Positions 1 to 40,418 of a stretch of 64,000 bases of DNA are shown one piece after another; the first letter of the stretch is position 1, and every line of letters starts with the position of its first letter. Source of the DNA: Hemibagrus wyckioides (taxonomy: Eukaryota > Chordata > Actinopteri > Siluriformes > Bagridae); assembly GCF_019097595.1 (NCBI RefSeq), contig NC_080713.1, positions 5,753,199 to 5,817,198 of the forward strand. Direction: 5' to 3'. Both the position numbers and the translations under genes were made by a program. The notes under the pieces are model-generated. The model was not told the DNA's origin. It did no database searches and saw nothing but the letters and a program-made list of their open reading frames with translations.

Positions 1-90
1 TCTGGCATTATTTATGTTGTCTCTGGCATCTTTTCCTTTTGGTAATGTTTGCTCTCTCCATTGCTTTCTTTGCTGTTCTGTTCATTCTTC

Positions 91-170
<80 letters not shown>

Positions 171-173
171 TCA
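91..173 (+). repeat. (TTTC)n microsatellite
   Basis: About 20 repeats, nearly perfect, upstream of the first visible shf exon. Confidence 0.97.
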
Positions 174-233
174 AATTTATTTTGCTGTATCTTTGCTGTA
201 TCTTTCTTCCTATCGCTTTTTTGCTCTCTGTAT

Positions 234-237
<4 letters not shown>

Positions 238-278
<41 letters not shown>
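238..278 (+). repeat. (TC)n microsatellite forming the pyrimidine tract of an shf acceptor
   Basis: CT repeats end about 20 bases before the AG at 297-298. Confidence 0.95.
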
Positions 279-298
279 GTTCTTCTGCCTCCCTGCAG

Positions 299-27698
<27,400 letters not shown>

Positions 27699-28200
27699 CC
27701 TCCAGTCTAGATTCGATCGCTGAACAAATGGCGCGTAGATGCTTGTTACAGGTGGACGGAACATCCATCATCTGCATTTACGACGGCATCTTATAATGTT
27801 TGACGACTGATATGGTGTCTGTTAAGCCTTTGTGAATGGCTGCTTGTACACAGTGCTACTGGAACACTCTCCAGCAAAGACTGGAAGACTTTAGAGGCTT
27901 TAAAAGAAAAAGCCTTCACTTTCCCACTGATGGTGTCAAATCTTTTTTTTTTTTTTTTAATTTACGCCGAGTTATACCTTCAGCTCAGTGGATTATGGAG
28001 ACCACACCGACCACACAAAGCAGACTAATCTGTAAATAATATGTTTTCCAGCAGCTCTAACGTGCACCCTCAAATCCCTTTCCGCTGACATTTCCTGTTC
28101 ATTTGGACTTAAAAACCCTGAGCTTTGGCCTGCGCCTCCACTTTGATTGTTTGGTCTCATGCATACTGTAATAAAATCTCACGCAAACCATTTGTGGACG
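27699..28200 (+). other. shf: shf 3' UTR, probable, with polyadenylation signal
   Basis: Sequence directly after the shf stop. The first AATAAA is at 28170-28175, about 470 nt past the stop, followed by a GT-rich stretch. Further AATAAA hexamers at about 29028, 32062 and 32097 would allow a UTR of up to 4.4 kb. The sequence alone cannot say which is used. Confidence 0.4.
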
Positions 28201-28823
28201 TTTCTGAACTCCAGGATGATGTATAAACTGCTGTTTTGTTAACACTAGTGAACCGATCGGGATACCACAACTCATATGAAGGTTCCTGGCTTGTGTTTTT
28301 CTCTTCAGTGTGATCATTTCCGAGATGAAAAATTGGAGGGGAGTTTTGTTTGTATCTGAAACAGTCCAGATTAGCAAGAAAACTAATGCCATGTACGACA
28401 AAGTTGCTGTTCCCTAGTAACATGCATTGAAACACACTTAGAAAAACACCTACATGACAACTACATAAATCTTTCAACAGACCTGCATAAGCATTTGTAA
28501 ACGAATATAGATTATATTCATGACGACAGACTCCCTTTGTCAGTTTCGATGCCAAGCCGACTTAACACAACAATTCTGTCATCGCTACGAATGCAAACCC
28601 TCATAAGCATGAAGGCTTATTGCATCAGTGATGTTGACAAAAAGCTTCTTCCTTCAGCTTAAAGTCAAGTCGATATTACCCCCCTTATGTCAACTGGCAA
28701 CTTTCCATCGACATAACTTTGCGTTACGGCAAATTCTGAGCAGTAGAAATTTCATGACAACTGACTTTGTAGCTCTTTTGGTATTTTTAGGATCAGATTT
28801 TAACTGGATTTTAATTTGTGAGA

Positions 28824-28828
<5 letters not shown>

Positions 28829-28877
<49 letters not shown>
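28829..28877. repeat. (TA)n microsatellite
   Basis: About 24 perfect repeats, within or just past the shf 3' UTR. Confidence 0.96.
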
Positions 28878-28882
<5 letters not shown>

Positions 28883-29130
28883 CATAACACTATCGTCCTC
28901 AAAAAGTTTCAAAATTTAACTCTCATACCCATCATTATGTGTCATTAGAAGTTCATTGAGGTATAAAGTCGGATGTTCCTCTAATTTGACTTCGAGCTTG
29001 TGAAGAAAGCTTCTTTTGAAATAAACCTTAATAAATTTTATTTACATGTTTGGTGGTTTTTGTTTTTTGGCCACCATAATTTTTTATTTTAAAAATTATA
29101 TACTATATATTTTTTTAAAAATTAAAAGGG

Positions 29131-29292
29131 TCTCTGAGTGGTGCAACAGTAAAGCGTTCGCCCTCTTGTACAGAAGTTCGAAGGCAAATTCCCAAGAAGC
29201 CACAGCCACCAGTCTTGGCGCTAGGAATCTAATAAAGCTATAGTGGATGTGGGATGGCTTGCTCTCTCTCTCTCTCCCCCTGTCAATCACAG
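29131..29292 (+). mobile_element. tRNA-derived SINE, second type
   Basis: CTGAGTGGTGCAACAGTAAA (A-box-like), GTTCGCCCTCTTGTACAGAA, AGTTCGAAGGC (B-box-like), then GGGATGGCTTGC, (CT)n and TGTCAATCACAGTG. This layout matches a SINE type I associate with catfish and other otophysans. Confidence 0.7.
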
Positions 29293-31876
29293 TGTTATAA
29301 AATTGGAGAAGATTCTCAGAGGAAGAACATTCCCTTGTTTATAGCTGCTGTGGGCGGAAAAACGGGAGACAAATAAATAGATATGAATTTTTTTCATGTA
29401 CACAATGCAAGTTTTGTGTCACGAAGGATTTATGTAGTTGTTCAGCTCTGAAGCGATCTTTTCGTCCCAATCCGATCTTCCTACCGGTTGCATACAACAA
29501 GTAGATTCGGCGCATTTGAACAGAGCCAAAATTTCAGATAATAGACAACATATTTGTCTCGAGACTGATTGCCGTTCTGTGGCCAAGTGAAGCATGAAAA
29601 AGGATGTTTCAGACGTTGAGCCACTTTACATTCAATCCCCCCTCAGCTTAAGACTAGGGAGAATGAAATATGTCTGCATTGTCTACCTCAGAAAATCAAT
29701 TTAATTCCACCCATCAGCCAATCAATAAGGTACAATAAGATTGCAGATATCGATCCAACTCCCTTTTCCTCTCGTCAATTTCCACCAAATTGTACCTTGG
29801 CTTTAGGAAAAAAAAAAAAAAAGTTTGTCTTGGTTCAACTCCATCAAAGTCGGTTTGTTTTCATGCTTGTGCTCGCCTGCTCGTTTTTTCTTTCTTTCTT
29901 TTACGATCGTTTGTATGTAAATGTTACTCTGTACTAGTACGTGATGCCGGTGACATCCTTTGGGTTCAGGCTTTAGACTGTAGATGCATGGTGAGGAAAG
30001 AAAAAAAATAATCCAGTCCATTTCTTAAACCTTTTTTTTTTATTTCCCCAAAAAACACATTGCTTTAAATGAATGTTCTGTGACTGTAATTTATTATGGA
30101 GTGATGATTATAGCTGTGTTCTTACTCCCAGACAAAGTGACTGAGATCCTTTTATGTTCTCTCTGTTCAATTCTTTGTGTGTGTGAGAGTGTGTTTTGTG
30201 AGTGTGTGTGTGAGAGAGAGAGAGACTATGAGTTTGTGTATACCAAGGATTGGAACTAGCATATTTCTATTTCTAAGCTATTGATCGGTTTGTTTGCCCT
30301 GTTACGGTGTTGCGTAAACATGATGCGAAATTGTGGTACAGACCGAAACCTGGAATATGCAATGGTTTCTCCCGTCTTTGTGCTTTTGTTGCCTGATTGT
30401 GAGCCTCTCAGCAGGCGAGTCTGCTTATGAAAAGGCCTTATTTAATCATCTTTATTGCTGGGGAAGCAAAGCCTTGCAGGTCTTGGAAATAACGAGGAGC
30501 CGAGATGAAAGTCGCTAATTAAACTCGTAAACCTTTAAACCCATATCGCGCACCATTGTGAGCGAGTCGCATACAGTGTGTCGAAATGCATTTAGATTTA
30601 GAGAACTGCTCGCATCCGCTCACATCGGGAAGCTTGTAAATAATTTTTTAATGATAGCAAAAAGAAATCAAAATGAAAAGATGCAGCGGTACGGCCGGAC
30701 CTGACAACGATTTCTGTCTCAAATTCCCATGATTCTTATGGGCTTCATGAAAAGGAGGGGAAAAAAATACGTGTTCCTGTGTTTTCCGGATTGAGTTCTG
30801 TGTCAAAAAGGGACTGAAAGACGAGAGAATTACCGCTTGATCTTTGTTACAGCAAGACACTACAGGTGAATAAAATATTAAATCTTACAATTAGTCTTTC
30901 CTACTTGATTGTGGATACCTGAAGTATTTTTGTATTGGAGCTTTTATTCATTAAAAAAAAAAAAAAGCATTTATACGTGCAAATCAGGCAAATAAATGGA
31001 GTTTGGATTATGTTCTAATTGAAATGTTGGAATTACTTTCTCAAGAGAAAGGCTTTTACGCGGCAGTTTGTTGGAAGCATTTATCCAGTCAGCTGTAGTG
31101 AAATAAATGACACTTTTAGCAGAAAATTGAATGTCCTCCAAAGAGTTATCATCATTAACATTTTGAGGAGTTGGCTCCTTGGCTTATAAAAAGAGATTGA
31201 AAATTGAAAATATCATGAATGCAGATCAGCTAGTCATTTTTGGAATAAAAGGAAAAGGAAAACAATGTCTTTAAATATAGACGTTTGTGTGATTTATGAG
31301 GTTTTAAAAAGACTTGTATATCCTGCGAGTTGGCAAAAACCTTTCTTTGAGTTTTAATATATCGGTATATTTGTATGTTCGATTAAAACGGGAAACCATG
31401 TCAGTTTAATCGAGCCTAAAATCTGAAAAATCGAAAGCTGGATTTGAGCAAAATTGACATTTTCACTTGTAGTGTCTTGCCTTAATTTAAGGATGTATAG
31501 CATCTGTATCCTTGTGGCCTATGCCGTAGTCGGGTTCTGAATGTACTGTATACTAACAGGAGGTTATTTTTTACATAAAGTCTAATCTGTTTTAAAAAAA
31601 AACCTAAAAACCAGAGTGTATGACCGGCATGTTCAAGTATCAGGACTGTAAAATAATTCTCAGATGCTGGCAGATGGAGAAGAGGAAAAAAAGCTCTGTT
31701 GTGTGAAGGCAGGTCTGAGGATGAACAGCAGGAAGGGGAGGAGGAGAGGATGAGAAAGTCCTAATCTTCATTGTGTCTGTTAGAGCATCTCAGTTTTTGT
31801 AGATGAGTGTTCTTTAGTTTGCTGTGTGTGAGTGATGCTGAAGGCTTTTCTCAGCTTTGTTCAGACGGATGCTGTA

Positions 31877-31903
31877 TTTGTGTGCGTGTGCATGTGTGCG
31901 TGT

Positions 31904-31943
<40 letters not shown>
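31877..31943 (+). repeat. (TG)n microsatellite
   Basis: GT repeats with a few GC steps, then a pure run. Confidence 0.95.
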
Positions 31944-31944
<1 letters not shown>

Positions 31945-32701
31945 GTCAATCATACACTGTCACCTCACCTGAATCTAATGTTCTTGTGTTAGTTTCCTCC
32001 TGTGTATGCACTAATAGAACATATCTGTACACTCTCATGGCCAAATGTATATACTGAATGTAATAAACGGGGATGTGGAGGCTTTGAGGTTCAAAGAAAT
32101 AAAGAGTTTATGGGTCTAAATGAAGCAGACGTTGTCATTCATTCCATTTTCTGGCATTTTTTTTTTTTTTAAATGTGAGCAAAGCCCAAGTCCATTTAGG
32201 GCACTTTCATACTCATTAGTTTGTTTGCTAAGCCTGAGTCAGAGCGAAGTCGATACAATTGGTACGTTTGCACTTTGGTTTAGTTTAGTTTCACACTGCA
32301 TGTAATTAACCAGCCTAAAAAAAGCAATAAAACAGTGCCTGAGGGCTAGGACTGTAGTCTAGACATTGTCAAAGTTAAATCAAGTCAAAGACCAGGAGAT
32401 CAAGTTAAGATCAAGCCTTAATGAGGTTGGTGTCAAGATGGAGTGCAAATGAAAGTGAGACCAAAAAAAAAAACAACAACCCTTTAAAACACAAAATCCG
32501 CTAAGCTTTAATAATGAACTAGTTTAGTCTGTTTCCTAGAAGAAGGATTTACTCCTTGCCAAACTTTGTGCAGGAAAAAGAGAAAAGGAAAGGAAGTATT
32601 TTTGCAAGTTCCTGGTCAGGTCGGACTCCATATTTGGTGAAACCAATGCCCAAGATAGAGACAAGTCCAAATACAAGTACTGTAAGACTGAGACAAGTCC
32701 A

Positions 32702-32791
32702 ATGGAATATAGAAAACATATCGAGTCCTACAGCTTTGTTATAAGGCTGTAGGACTCGAGTCTGCTCTCAATATGTTTCCTATATTCCACT
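32702..32791. repeat. Inverted repeat (hairpin) with interrupted arms
   Basis: The inner 14-bp stem TCGAGTCCTACAGC (32721-32734) pairs exactly with GCTGTAGGACTCGA (32746-32759) across an 11-base loop. Outer arms TGGAATATAGAAAACATAT and ATATGTTTCCTATATTCCA pair with one or two mismatches, offset by an 11-base spacer on one side. Confidence 0.85.
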
Positions 32792-33054
32792 GTAAACGTA
32801 AAACTCATTAAAAACCTTTACCAAATTCATGTAGAAATCACAAAAAATGATCCAGATTCAGCTACCACTCAATAACAATGTTATTAACAGTATTAATTTC
32901 CTCTTTTTGTTTTATTAGTTCAAATATCCATCACTATAACACATCAGATTTCTGTAGAACTATAACTTTGCCACTTTTTGCCCCGTGACTCAATTTAGTA
33001 ATCGTATTTACTAAAACATGTTAATGCCCAACTGAAAAGACCTGCTTAGTTAGA

Positions 33055-33290
33055 AGAAGAACTATTATCACCACACATACATTATGACACAGGGGAATTC
33101 TTTTCTTTATGTATCCCAGCTGAGGAAGTTGGGGTCAGAGTGCAGGGGCAGCTATGATACAGTGCCCCTGTTACAGGGAGGGTTGGTCTATTGCCCAACA
33201 GTGGAGCTTGGTGGTGCTGGGGCTTGAACCCTGATCCTTTGATCAACAGCCCAGAGCCACTTGAACCACCACTGCCTCTGTGATGCTGTG
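33055..33290 (-). mobile_element. SINE of the TTATTTGTCACATATAC type, second copy
   Basis: CCACACATACATTATGACAC, GTTGGGGTCAGAGTGCAGGG and GGTGCTGGGGCTTGAACCCT match 3951-4166. The short - strand open frame here is SINE sequence, not a gene. Confidence 0.72.
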
Positions 33291-33399
33291 ATCTCACCTG
33301 GCCAAAGACCCAAACCTATTTTCTGTCTCTGTATTTCATCCAATGAATGAAAGATTATTGTTGTAGTTTCCTTGCCTCCTTTTGTTTTTTGTTTTTTTT

Positions 33400-33658
33400 T
33401 GCAAGTCAGCTAAACTGAATCATATAGCAAACAAACCAAAAGGATAAATTTCGCTCAATATATTACTAAGTTAATGAATGCGGTGTCCCGCAAGCTTCAC
33501 ATCTGACCTCACTGTGACAGGAAAAACCACCAGATTGATTTATATCAAGGTCTGTAAGGATGTTCTTATAATCAAATCTAATTTCTGTCTCTTTTCAGTT
33601 TTGTCTCATTCAAGGTTGAATGTTTTTTAGATTTGCTTCTTCAAGAAGGACTGTCTTT

Positions 33659-33665
<7 letters not shown>
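33400..33665 (+). repeat. Diverged direct duplication, copy 1 (intergenic)
   Basis: GCGGTGTCCCGCAAGCTTCA, CCAGATTGATTTATATCAAG, TCTGTCTCTTTTCAGTTTTG and TTCAAGGTTGAATGTTTT recur in the same order at 35575-35860. It runs into a (CTTT)n tract. Confidence 0.85.

Positions 33666-33724
<59 letters not shown>
33655..33724 (+). repeat. (CTTT)n microsatellite
   Basis: About 17 repeats, at the end of the first intergenic duplication copy. Confidence 0.96.
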
Positions 33725-33725
<1 letters not shown>

Positions 33726-33820
33726 GCATTTAATTGACTTTCAGTTAATTTATAGAGCTTAATAATAACAATGTTCATCTTTACCTTGTGATATTTGCAA
33801 GTGTATTATAAATTCTCGTG

Positions 33821-33821
<1 letters not shown>

Positions 33822-33870
<49 letters not shown>

Positions 33871-33871
33871 T
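33822..33871 (+). repeat. (AAT)n microsatellite
   Basis: About 16 perfect repeats. Confidence 0.96.
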
Positions 33872-33974
33872 TCTTGTTTTCTTGTGATTTATCTCTTTTT
33901 TTTTTAATTTTTTAAAATTATATCACTTTATGTATAATTTTGCACAAAACATTGAAGTACATGTTTTTTATATA

Positions 33975-34471
33975 CACCAATCAGGCATAACATTATGACC
34001 ACTGAGAAGTGAAGTGAATAACACTGATGATCTCCTCATCATGGCACCTGTTAGTGGGTGGGATATATTAGGCAGCAAGTGAACATTTTTTCCTCAAAGT
34101 TGATGTTAGAAGCAGGAAAAATGGGCAAGCGTAAGGATTTGAGTGAGATTTACAAGGGCCAGGTTGTGATGGCTAGACCACTGGATCAGAGCATCTCCAA
34201 AACTAGCAGCTCTTGTGGAGGTGTTCCCGGTCTGCAGTGGTCAGTATCTATCAAAAGTATCCTTTAAGTCCTGTAAGTATCCTTTAAGTCCCATGGAGCC
34301 CCCTCTTCACAACTTACAGGACTTAAAGGATCTGCTGCTAACATCTTGGTGCCAGATACCACAGCACACTTTCAGGAATCTAGTGCCTCGATGGGTCAGG
34401 GCTGTTTTGGCAGCAAAAGGGGGATCGACACAATATTAGACAGATGGTCATAATGTTGTGCCTGATCCTTG
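33975..34471 (+). mobile_element. Tc1-like family 2, internally deleted copy
   Basis: Starts CACCAATCAGGCATAACATT after TA and ends GCCTGATCCTTG before TA. It keeps the N-terminus ([17 protein letters not shown]) and C-terminus (FRNLVPRWVRAVLAAKGGST) of the transposase with the catalytic middle gone. Confidence 0.88.
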
Positions 34472-35574
34472 TATACTTCTCACAAATAACATACAATCAT
34501 GTGAAATGAGTGTGATGTTTCTGTTTCTAAAGTCCCATCAAGTCTACTATTTTAGATCCATACTAATGACATTCACTTAACTTGGAAATTGTGCAATAAT
34601 CACATGAATATTTTTTTTCCAGATACTATTTCAAAAGCACTTTAGTGCTCGATTCTGCACACAGTTTTAATTTGCAGTCTGTCACCTAGGCAGCGTGAAT
34701 AGAAACGTGCGCTCGTACCTCGGCTGATGAATGCGCTCCATGTTTTATTGGTTTCTATGCTGAAATGTTTTGAGGATGCTCTCTCACCTTTTTCTTTTCT
34801 TTTTTTTCGCTTCACTCAAGGGCAGCATGCATCGCTCGCATGTGTGTTCAGCTTCCTGAGCCTCAGGGCAATAGCTCTAGTGTGACATTTCATTAGTTTT
34901 TGCTGTGCTAGATGCTTTCTACATTCATTCAATCAGCGCCATGTTGGAGAGACCACATGAGCTTGCAGAACATCCTCACCCCTTAATATACAGTATATAT
35001 ATTGACATGTTGCACCAAATCACAGTTTATATTCACCAAGATGTGCGGCTTTAATTTACATTACAGTGGAGGGAAAAATATCTCAGCATGGATTGACAAG
35101 CTTCATTGTCCTGATTTATGATTAAAGGTGAGTCTATGGGTGTTTGTTCACTGCAAGGTTATTTCTGTTTCTTATACACCTCGTTCACTGTACAGACATT
35201 TGTCTGCCAAAGAGTGCTTTTAGACTAAAAGAAAAATCCACACAATTCACACTACACTGATAAAAAATAAAATACAACAGCAGGCATTTCACTTCTTAAT
35301 CAATTACACGAGGTTAATATGCTCAAAACGTTTATTAAAAATGCATTCGCTGCCAAAATGCTATCAATAATGATGCAATCCTGAATGAATCATGGACCAT
35401 TTATCATAAATCAGAACCCTGTCCCATGCCACACTTCTAACAGGAGAGTTTGGCATTTGTAACAACATGCAGCAAGAGGGATTGTATTTGTTGTATGTGT
35501 AATATATTTTTTTATTTGTTAGGACAATACACAACAGAATTAAAAGATTAGGCATGTGCGCTTAAACCAGAAAA

Positions 35575-35860
35575 GACATTTTTCTCTCTCCCCTTTTCTA
35601 TCTTTTTCTTTTGATAAATCAGTCAATCTGAAAGGCTCAATTTTGCTAAATTCATCTATGTTAATGGAAGCGGTGTCCCACATGCTTCACATCTTCCCTC
35701 AGTGTGACAGTAAAAACCGCCAGATTGATTTATATCAAGGTCTTCATGGACGTTCTTAAAAAATCAAATCTGATTTTCTGTCTCTTTTCAGTTTTGTCTG
35801 ATTCAAGGTTGAACGTTTTCAGTTCAGAGTCCTTGAAGCGAACTTTCTTCCTTCCGTAGA
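35575..35860 (+). repeat. Diverged direct duplication, copy 2 (intergenic)
   Basis: GCGGTGTCCCACATGCTTCA, GCCAGATTGATTTATATCAA, CTGTCTCTTTTCAGTTTTGT and TTCAAGGTTGAACGTTTTCA. By eye most bases of the core agree with copy 1, 2.2 kb upstream. No coding frame is shared. Confidence 0.85.
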
Positions 35861-36533
35861 AAACCTTTTTTTTTTTCCCTTTTAAAATATGCTGCAATGC
35901 AGCGACGAAGCATGTATTAATGAAGCAATAAAACACCTGTGGTGCTACATGAAGCAATGTTCTATAACAGTACATCCCAAAGTGTTTTATTGCTCTTATG
36001 CCTGGCTTTTCTTCTTTTTTTTTTTGCTTATACTTAAAATTAATAAACTTATGCCACCAAAAAGCTGCACATTTCCTTTTCAAGATCTTTTCAAGACTTC
36101 AGTATGTCAGTGAAACACATTTTTGTTTTATCCTTTCACTGTGAAAGTTACCATTACTATAGAAAAGATTACATAGTAGAACGTGTACATTATAATTAAC
36201 TGGGATTTGTTCTGGAGCTGAAACTGCTGTCAGACGATCTGAAATAGAAAATGAATCACCTTCAGACCCATCAGAATCAAGTATTCCACACTACTTCCTT
36301 TAGTTTTAATGCTGTTAATGTAGAAAGAATAAAATATAGACGGCTAATTTAGCCGGTCCTGCTTCTTAGTCGGCCTGACATAAAAATCTCACTTATAAGT
36401 AATTAACTAAATAACTATTTATTCATAACTAATTCATATATTTAACAACAATGATAATTATCAATTATTTTCAATTATTATTTTAATTTTCCAATAAATG
36501 GAATAAATTTGCATAAAGGTCAGCTTTTAAAAT

Positions 36534-36564
<31 letters not shown>

Positions 36565-36717
36565 CTCTTTTGAGAGCTAAAGGAGGTAAATAATGTAGTG
36601 CATGTTTTTTTTTTGTTTTTTTTACCATGTTGGGTTTTCTTGAATATTCCACCTTTTAATTTCGCACTCAGAAACATCATGGAGAAGATGACGTATTTGT
36701 GTATTCCTACTTTCCCT

Positions 36718-36861
<144 letters not shown>

Positions 36862-37743
36862 GCACAGGTAATAGATAAAATAAGAAGCAATATAACAAAA
36901 AAAATACTAAAATACCCGAATTTAAGGGTATAAAAATATAACAAAAAACATAACAAATAACAAAATATTACACAATTCAGAGAAGGTAGACTTCTTGTAA
37001 TTGTTGTGGTCCTTAATTACAGCTTATAAGCTCTTGCATTGTCCCATTATGCCACTGATTTAACATATTGTATGCAGCCACATTTTACAACATGGACTCT
37101 CACACCATATACGCTCACATGCAGTAAAGACAATTGACACGTGGATAAATACTTTAAACTGAATTTTTTTTAATTCTGATTCAGACCTAGTGATCTGCAG
37201 ATCTGCTATTTCATTCATTCATTCATTCATTCATTCATTATCCTAGTCATGCTCACGCTAGAGCCAGAACCTATCCTGGGAACACTGGTCATGAGGTGAA
37301 ACTACACCCTGTACAGTACACCAACAACGAACACAAGAGAGAGAGAAAAACGACAGCCTGCTTGCTGAAAGTGCTGAAAGAATAGGGAGGCTGAGACAGA
37401 GCTGTTTATTCTCCTTCCGTGTCAAATAGGGGTTGGGTAATATGACAATATGATATTGATATTGCAATAAATAATGCCTGTGTGTATCATTAGTATTTTT
37501 TATGACAGAGTAACTCCAAAGGAAACTCCAGTTTCCTCCCATCTACCAAAATCACAGTGAATGGTAGACTTATATGGCCAAAAATTTGTTGACATATCAC
37601 ACTCATATTTCAGGAGTCTTTCCCTAAACTGTTGCCAGAAAGTTGATAGAATTTTATAGGATGTCAGGATGTATGATGTAGCTTTATAATTAACGAAAGG
37701 GTTCCAGCATGACAATGGCCCTGCGCACAAAACGAGGATCAAG

Positions 37744-38085
37744 ACATTGTCTATACCCGCTTTATTCCTAATCAGGGTCACGGGGATCTGCTGGAGCCTA
37801 TCCCAGCACACATTGGGTGAAAGGCAGGGGTACACCCTGGACAGGTCACCAGTCCAGGGCCACACATATAGACAGACAACCACACTCACTCACTCCTATG
37901 GGCAATTTAGAATTACCAATCAACCTAATGTACATGTTTTTGGACTGTGGGAGATAACCGGAGTACCCGGAGTAAACCCACACAGGGACAGGGAGAACAT
38001 GCAAACCACACAGAAAGACCCATGTCTGTTTGAACCCAGGACCTTCTTGCTGTGAGGTAACAGTGCTAACCGTGCTGCCCTGCTC
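37744..38085 (+). repeat. Fish dispersed repeat (TTTGGACTGTGGGAG type)
   Basis: GCTGGAGCCTATCCCAGCAC, GGTACACCCTGGACAGGTCA, GGGCAATTTAGAATTACCAA, TTTGGACTGTGGGAGATAAC and GGGAGAACATGCAAACC. Common fish repeat, probably a LINE 3' end or SINE-like unit. Other copies are listed separately. Confidence 0.8.
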
Positions 38086-39261
38086 TTAATATATAAATTG
38101 CAATTTAAATATTACAAAAGATGTCCAAGAAGAACCCTTTCAGAAAGGCAAAGTTGTCTAATCTATACTCTAGGAACCTTTGAAGAACCGTTGAAGGTTT
38201 TGTTTTAAATTGTGTATGTACATTTTATCCAGGGTGAGGTGTAAGGGAGCCTCATTAACGGATGTTAAAGTGACACATCTGTCCTGTTGTTCCTACATTC
38301 TGTAGTTTATATCTTCACCTAAAGAATCCAGCCAAATCTAGAATTCCCAATTTTGCCCTCATTTACCCTACTGAATCTTGCCATTTCCCAGCCTGATCTT
38401 CTGAATAATAAATGGTGTTTGATTTGCCGTGATCTGCGCCTGGAGGTCTTCTAACCGTTCTTATCATTCGTCCCGGGTTTTCCATACAGACCCTGGCTGT
38501 TCAAAGTGTTCTTTGAGGACTAAAATAAGCCCTGAAAAAGCCAGGCATGAAAGAGGCAAATATATCCACCTGAGGATGAAACGGTCTCTTGTCGGGCTTT
38601 CTCTCTCTCTCTCTCTCTCTCTCTATTCCTCCATCCTTTGCACGCCTTTCTTTCTCTGTTATTTGTCCTCTGCAGCCCAGTCACGTCCGAGTGAAAGCAA
38701 TTTCAGGGGGCCGACCTGATGCTAATAGGGCGCCAGCTGCTTTATGGCAGTAGACAAAAGTATAGAGCACTTTCTCCTACTCCATCTTGTCTGTGCCCAA
38801 CTTTCTAGTACTGTGCAGCTGATTGGGGTTCTGTTCAAGGATGGAGACTCAACCTAGCCTTCTGTCTATAATCAGCTCACTGCTGAATCATAGATTTATA
38901 CAAAAAACACACAAAAGTTACCTGAATTCTTATTGAAGTGAATTGACGTCAACTTGTCTAATGCGTGTAACACTAATATGTGATGACCTGTGAAAAATTC
39001 GAGTACACGGTCGGTTATATGGGGAAAATAAAATGAATGTAATAAAATTACAAGTGGAAATAAATCCCAAAAAATTGTGAGTGAATAAGGAATTGCAAAT
39101 TGGGGAGAATCCCAAGTGAAAGTTGGGGTGGGGAAAAAAGACATTTAAAAAATAAAAAATGTAGGCAAAAAAAATCTGGAAATGTGAAAAGAAATAAATC
39201 AGCAAACAACACAGCGCTTGAAAAATGGATTATGTGAGAAAAATCACATTTTTTCATTTCA

Positions 39262-39560
39262 TTTCATTGTCTGTACCGCTTATCCGATCTATACTCAGGT
39301 CACGGGGGGAGCCTGTGCCTATCTCAGGTGTCATCGGGCCTCAAGGCAGGATACACTCTGGACAGAGTGCCAACCCATCGCAGGGCACACACACACACTC
39401 ACACACTACGGGGAATTTAGAGACTCCAATCAACCTAGTAGCATGTCTTTGGACTGTGGAAGGAAACCGGAGCACCCGGAGGGAACCCACCAAGCACGGG
39501 GACAACATGCAAACTCCACATACACAGTGAGCGGGAGCGAGACTCGAACCCAGGACCCTG
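39262..39560 (+). repeat. Fish dispersed repeat (TTTGGACTGTGGGAG type)
   Basis: Same family as 37744-38085: GGATACACTCTGGACAGAGT, CGGGGAATTTAGAGACTCCA, TCTTTGGACTGTGGAAGGAA, GGGGACAACATGCAAACTCC, GACTCGAACCCAGGACC. Confidence 0.8.
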
Positions 39561-40418
39561 AAATAGACGCCTAAAGTAAATTCATATACTGAAAAATTAA
39601 CATCAAAAATACTGAAAATGAAAATCATGTAAAAAAATAAATTAATTAAATAAATATCACACTCTAAATGTAATAGTATAGTACATCTGTGTAACGTAGC
39701 ATGTGAAGTGTATATAAAAACACATTATCCACCTATGGCTCATGTTTAGTTCATGAGTCTTCTATAAGAGAGATTCCTTCCTCCAGTGTAATCACAGCGA
39801 GATCGAGACACGAAATGAAAACGACAGAGTGAAATTTTCTCCACAAGAGGCCACGTTTTACCTCTCATCCATCTCTCAGTTTCTCTGTAAAACAAAGCAA
39901 CACATGCGAAGCTTTTAAATCTACACGACCAGGGCCTAGCATGTGCATCGTGATGAAACGACCGACAACGACGAGACTCTTAAACTCCATCGCAATCAAA
40001 CATGGAATAGGTCACATTATCTTCTACTCTGAATCTTCTACTTTCATCACAGCGTCACTAAAGAGTCGGTGGATGTGCGCCGACACGCTCGACTGACACG
40101 CTGCTGATTATAAAGTGGTGACAGTAGATTAAGATAGAAGATTAAACGTGTGCAGGTGTGACATGAAGGTTCAAAGGGGAGCTGAAGACAATTAGTGAGT
40201 TTCTAAAGAGCATCTGCTTTACATTTACGAGTTCCCGGTTCCACAAGCTGGGGTCATGCGACTGCCATCATCATGTATCATGACAGATCTCTTATACATG
40301 CCATGATAGATCTACATATCGAGATAAATGGCATACATCATATGCATAAGATTTATCCTAATACACTTGTTCTATTATATTCTATATTATCTATTCTATT
40401 ATTATTGTATACAGTATA

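Noticed and set aside
28157..28555. 132-residue - strand frame beyond shf
   Set aside because: No family features; overlaps the probable shf 3' UTR and has no codon or splice support.
35730..36083. 117-residue - strand frame
   Set aside because: Lys-rich, overlaps the diverged duplication without a shared frame in the other copy.
37500..37889. 129-residue - strand frame
   Set aside because: Made of a Tc1 fragment and the complement of a fish dispersed repeat.
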